A stretch of 8,297 bases of DNA. Origin: Candidatus Brevefilum sp. Its GTDB lineage: Bacteria; Chloroflexota; Anaerolineae; Anaerolineales; Anaerolineaceae. How positions within the stretch are numbered: position 1 is the stretch's first letter; every line of letters starts with the position of its first letter. The DNA is taken from assembly GCA_007135845.1 (NCBI GenBank), contig SLIC01000149.1, positions 1 to 8,297 of the forward strand, in the 5' to 3' direction. The notes under the pieces are model-generated. The model saw nothing but the letters and a program-made list of their open reading frames with translations, did not search any database and was not told the DNA's origin. The position numbers were made by a program, and so were the translations under genes. This document shows positions 6,588 to 8,297 of this stretch, piece after piece.

Positions 6588-6591
6588 GAGG
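6588..6591 (+). promoter_or_regulatory. Ribosome binding site of the lipoprotein gene
   Basis: GAGG (within AGAGGT), five bases before ATG 6597, supports the start that gives a complete lipoprotein signal peptide. Confidence 0.65.
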
Positions 6592-6596
6592 TCATA

Positions 6597-8195
6597 ATGA
6601 AGCCGATTGTAAAACCCCTGATTCTTGTAATGATGACGATCATCATTTTGACAAGCTGCCATTTTCCTGGTGAACCCTGGGTCCTGGTTGAGATAACCAG
6701 CCATGAAGAAGGACAATCGATTGTCCAATATGAGGAAGTTCGCATTCTTACTGAAGCCAGATCCTCACAGGGGATTGACAAAGTGGAATTGTATATCAAT
6801 GGTGAATTGGAACACACCGATGAACCACCGATGGGTTTTCCGCTGGAGTTTACGGCGGATCAACCCTGGATGCCGGTTGCAGAAGGAGATGTCATCGTTT
6901 CTGTGATTGCCTTAGATCGTCGTGGGAATGCCTCCGAACCCTTCAGCATCACGCTTCAGGTCGTTGCATCATTGGATGAAATTGACACAGAACCCACACC
7001 CACGCCAACCGTATCCCCTGAAGATTTAGCCCTCACACAAACCGCACAGGCAAGCTGCACCAACAGCGCCACCTTCGTCGAGCATGTGACCATACCCATG
7101 AATACCTCTGTAACAGCAAATTCTAACTTCACCAAGATCTGGCGCGTCAACAATAATGGCACCTGTGATTGGGCAGGTTACCAGGTTGTCCACACCAGCG
7201 GGAACATTATGGGTGCCACCTCACCCAGAGCGCTGCCGGTGGTCAATGCCGGCTCAAATGCCGATATCGTGGTCGATATGGTCGCGCCCGACACACCCGG
7301 TTCGCACTCAGCGATCTGGCGTCTTCAAACGGGCGATGGCACATTATTTGGTCCAGAGCTGGTGATCTCAATCAATGTGCCTGACCTTCCCACGGCGACA
7401 CCTGAACCGACTCCAACCTTTACTGTCACCCCCTCTGTTACCCCTTCACCCACATCAACACAAACACCCACTCCGACAAGGCCACCATTAAGTGTTCAGC
7501 AGATCAGCGAACAGATAACCATCCCACCCAATAACACAGACAGCCGAACCGTAAACTGCCCATCCGGTTCAGTCGTCGTCTCAGGAGGCTTTGCACATCA
7601 ACTTGGGGTCAGGGTCTGGCATTCTATGAAGAACGGAAATGGATGGCGAGTATTTGCCACAAACAACCATACTTCAGCAAGACAAGTAACCATCACAGCG
7701 ACCTGTTTATTTAACTCGGGTGGCACAAGTGACCAAGCAACCACACAACAAAATGCCAACCGGAATGATACTACGCAAATAACCACCACCTGCCCTGCTG
7801 GATCTATCGTTACAGGCGGTGGTTGGGTGATCGGCAGTAATACAGCTATCCAGGTTTTCCAATCGTCAAGATCGGGAAATGGCTGGCAAATTTTCATTAA
7901 TAATCCCACCAGTAATTCACCGCCAGTGAATGTATACGCTGTCTGCCTTTCCGGTGTTCCGGGGAGCACTTCTGAAACGGTGAGTTCGGAAAACATGGTT
8001 CCTCCGAATGAGACAGCCGATGAGGAACAGCTCTGTCCCTCGGGCACCTTCGTAACAGGCGGTGGTTTTATGATAGATTTATCGTTGAATCTCTACAATA
8101 CCTCAGTATTCCAAAACGGCTGGGTCAATTCTGTGCACAACCCAACCGGTGAAGAAAAACGTTTGGACACCTTCGCCATCTGTTATTCGCCCTGA
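6597..8195 (+). CDS. Secreted multidomain lipoprotein with NBR1-type Ig-like domain and three C-terminal repeats
   Basis: 532-residue exported protein of unknown function. Residues 1-20 are a lipoprotein signal peptide (Lys at 2 and 6, a hydrophobic run, lipobox LTSC), with Cys21 (codon at 6657) as the lipidated residue. Residues about 28-123 look like a bacterial Ig-like domain (VEITSHEEGQSIVQYEEVRI ... VIVSVIALDRRGNASEPFSI). A short TEPTPTPT linker follows. Residues about 152-261 match an NBR1-type Ig-like domain: NFTKIWRVNNNGTCDW, SGNIMGATSP, DMVAPDTPGSHSAIWRL, GTLFGPELVISINV. A Thr/Pro-rich linker (264-297) leads to three related modules (302-370, 379-450, 459-529), each opening with CPSG or CPAG and ending with a Cys. 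No catalytic motif is seen, so adhesion, ligand binding or a cell-surface structural role is the best guess. Domain layout and Thr-Pro linkers are typical of Anaerolineae surface proteins. A TACAAT at 6532-6537 could be part of its promoter, without a good -35. Confidence 0.9.
   Translation: MKPIVKPLILVMMTIIILTSCHFPGEPWVLVEITSHEEGQSIVQYEEVRILTEARSSQGIDKVELYINGELEHTDEPPMGFPLEFTADQPWMPVAEGDVIVSVIALDRRGNASEPFSITLQVVASLDEIDTEPTPTPTVSPEDLALTQTAQASCTNSATFVEHVTIPMNTSVTANSNFTKIWRVNNNGTCDWAGYQVVHTSGNIMGATSPRALPVVNAGSNADIVVDMVAPDTPGSHSAIWRLQTGDGTLFGPELVISINVPDLPTATPEPTPTFTVTPSVTPSPTSTQTPTPTRPPLSVQQISEQITIPPNNTDSRTVNCPSGSVVVSGGFAHQLGVRVWHSMKNGNGWRVFATNNHTSARQVTITATCLFNSGGTSDQATTQQNANRNDTTQITTTCPAGSIVTGGGWVIGSNTAIQVFQSSRSGNGWQIFINNPTSNSPPVNVYAVCLSGVPGSTSETVSSENMVPPNETADEEQLCPSGTFVTGGGFMIDLSLNLYNTSVFQNGWVNSVHNPTGEEKRLDTFAICYSP
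7500..8186 (+). repeat. Three tandem cysteine-bounded modules of about 75 residues in the lipoprotein
   Basis: The modules cover residues 302-370 (bases 7500-7706), 379-450 (7731-7946) and 459-529 (7971-8183). Each has C-P-(S/A)-G, then (V/T)xGG(G/F), an aromatic or aliphatic strand, a NGW motif (348-350, 428-430, 507-509), an Asn-rich turn, and a closing Cys in T-x-T-C, Y-A-V-C or F-A-I-C. The first and last Cys are 49-51 residues apart, so one disulfide per module is likely. The copies have clearly diverged at both protein and DNA level, so the duplication is old. Confidence 0.8.
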
Positions 8196-8221
8196 CCGCA
8201 ATAGTTGGTTAGTCAAAACAA

Positions 8222-8257
8222 AAAGATGCAGGTTCCTGACAAGAGACCTGCATCTTT
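8222..8257. terminator. Strong hairpin after the lipoprotein gene, probably bidirectional or serving a convergent gene
   Basis: AAAGATGCAGGT (8222-8233) and ACCTGCATCTTT (8246-8257) form a perfect 12-bp stem with a 12-base loop, 26 bases past the lipoprotein stop. On the plus strand the tail is only TTTGGTGTTGG. On the minus strand it is TTTTTGTTTTG, a good uridine tract. It may end both this gene and an unseen leftward gene. Confidence 0.75.
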
Positions 8258-8297
8258 GGTGTTGGTAGATTAGATCTAGGTATAATAACTCAGACTA

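Noticed and set aside
7386..7487. Thr/Pro codon repeat tract as a DNA microsatellite
   Set aside because: The repeat is at the protein level (Thr-Pro linker). The DNA units are degenerate with mixed codons, so slippage-type variation is not suggested.
7598..8047. 149-codon minus-strand reading frame opposite the lipoprotein repeats
   Set aside because: It is antisense to an open frame that has signal peptide, domains and repeats. Its length follows from the biased Thr/Asn/Gly codon composition of the sense strand.
1..8297. CRISPR array, transposon, prophage or defence system
   Set aside because: No regularly spaced direct repeats, transposase-like frames, terminal inverted repeats or nuclease/toxin motifs were found on either strand.

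Overview
The window looks like chromosomal DNA from a Chloroflexota bacterium, probably Anaerolineae. This is inferred from three things: a secreted lipoprotein with Thr-Pro linkers and an NBR1-type Ig-like domain, an archaeal-type cyclic-2,3-diphosphoglycerate-synthetase homologue in a bacterial setting, and moderate GC content judged by eye. No mobile element, CRISPR array, tRNA or phage gene is visible.

Left part (1 to about 4960), all on the minus strand. In transcription order it holds rpsT (ribosomal protein S20, TTG start), argS (arginyl-tRNA synthetase), a P-loop NTPase of the cyclic-2,3-diphosphoglycerate-synthetase family, and obg (ribosome-assembly GTPase, cut by the left window edge). 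Hairpins follow rpsT and the P-loop gene. A good extended -10 promoter precedes argS. I therefore read this as rpsT / argS plus P-loop NTPase / obg, three transcription units in tandem. The theme is translation and ribosome biogenesis, with the P-loop protein as the functional outlier.

Middle (about 4958 to 6012). A divergent non-coding region leads into the RNase P RNA gene rnpB (plus strand), which has a clear -10 box and all the conserved cores. A second non-coding stretch of about 320 bases follows, holding several short inverted repeats including a perfect 12-bp palindrome.

Right part (6013 to 8297), plus strand. A DUF488 protein has a promoter so close to its ATG that the mRNA is probably leaderless. 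A 532-residue lipoprotein follows, with an N-terminal Ig-like segment, an NBR1-type Ig domain, Thr/Pro linkers and three copies of a cysteine-bounded module of about 75 residues. A strong hairpin closes the region. Its uridine tract lies on the minus-strand side, which hints at a convergent gene just beyond the edge.

Most of the window is ordinary housekeeping sequence. I see no clear multi-gene novel system. The least explained items are the triplicated lipoprotein module, the bacterial cyclic-DPG-synthetase homologue and the DUF488 gene with its unusual leader and C-terminal tail.
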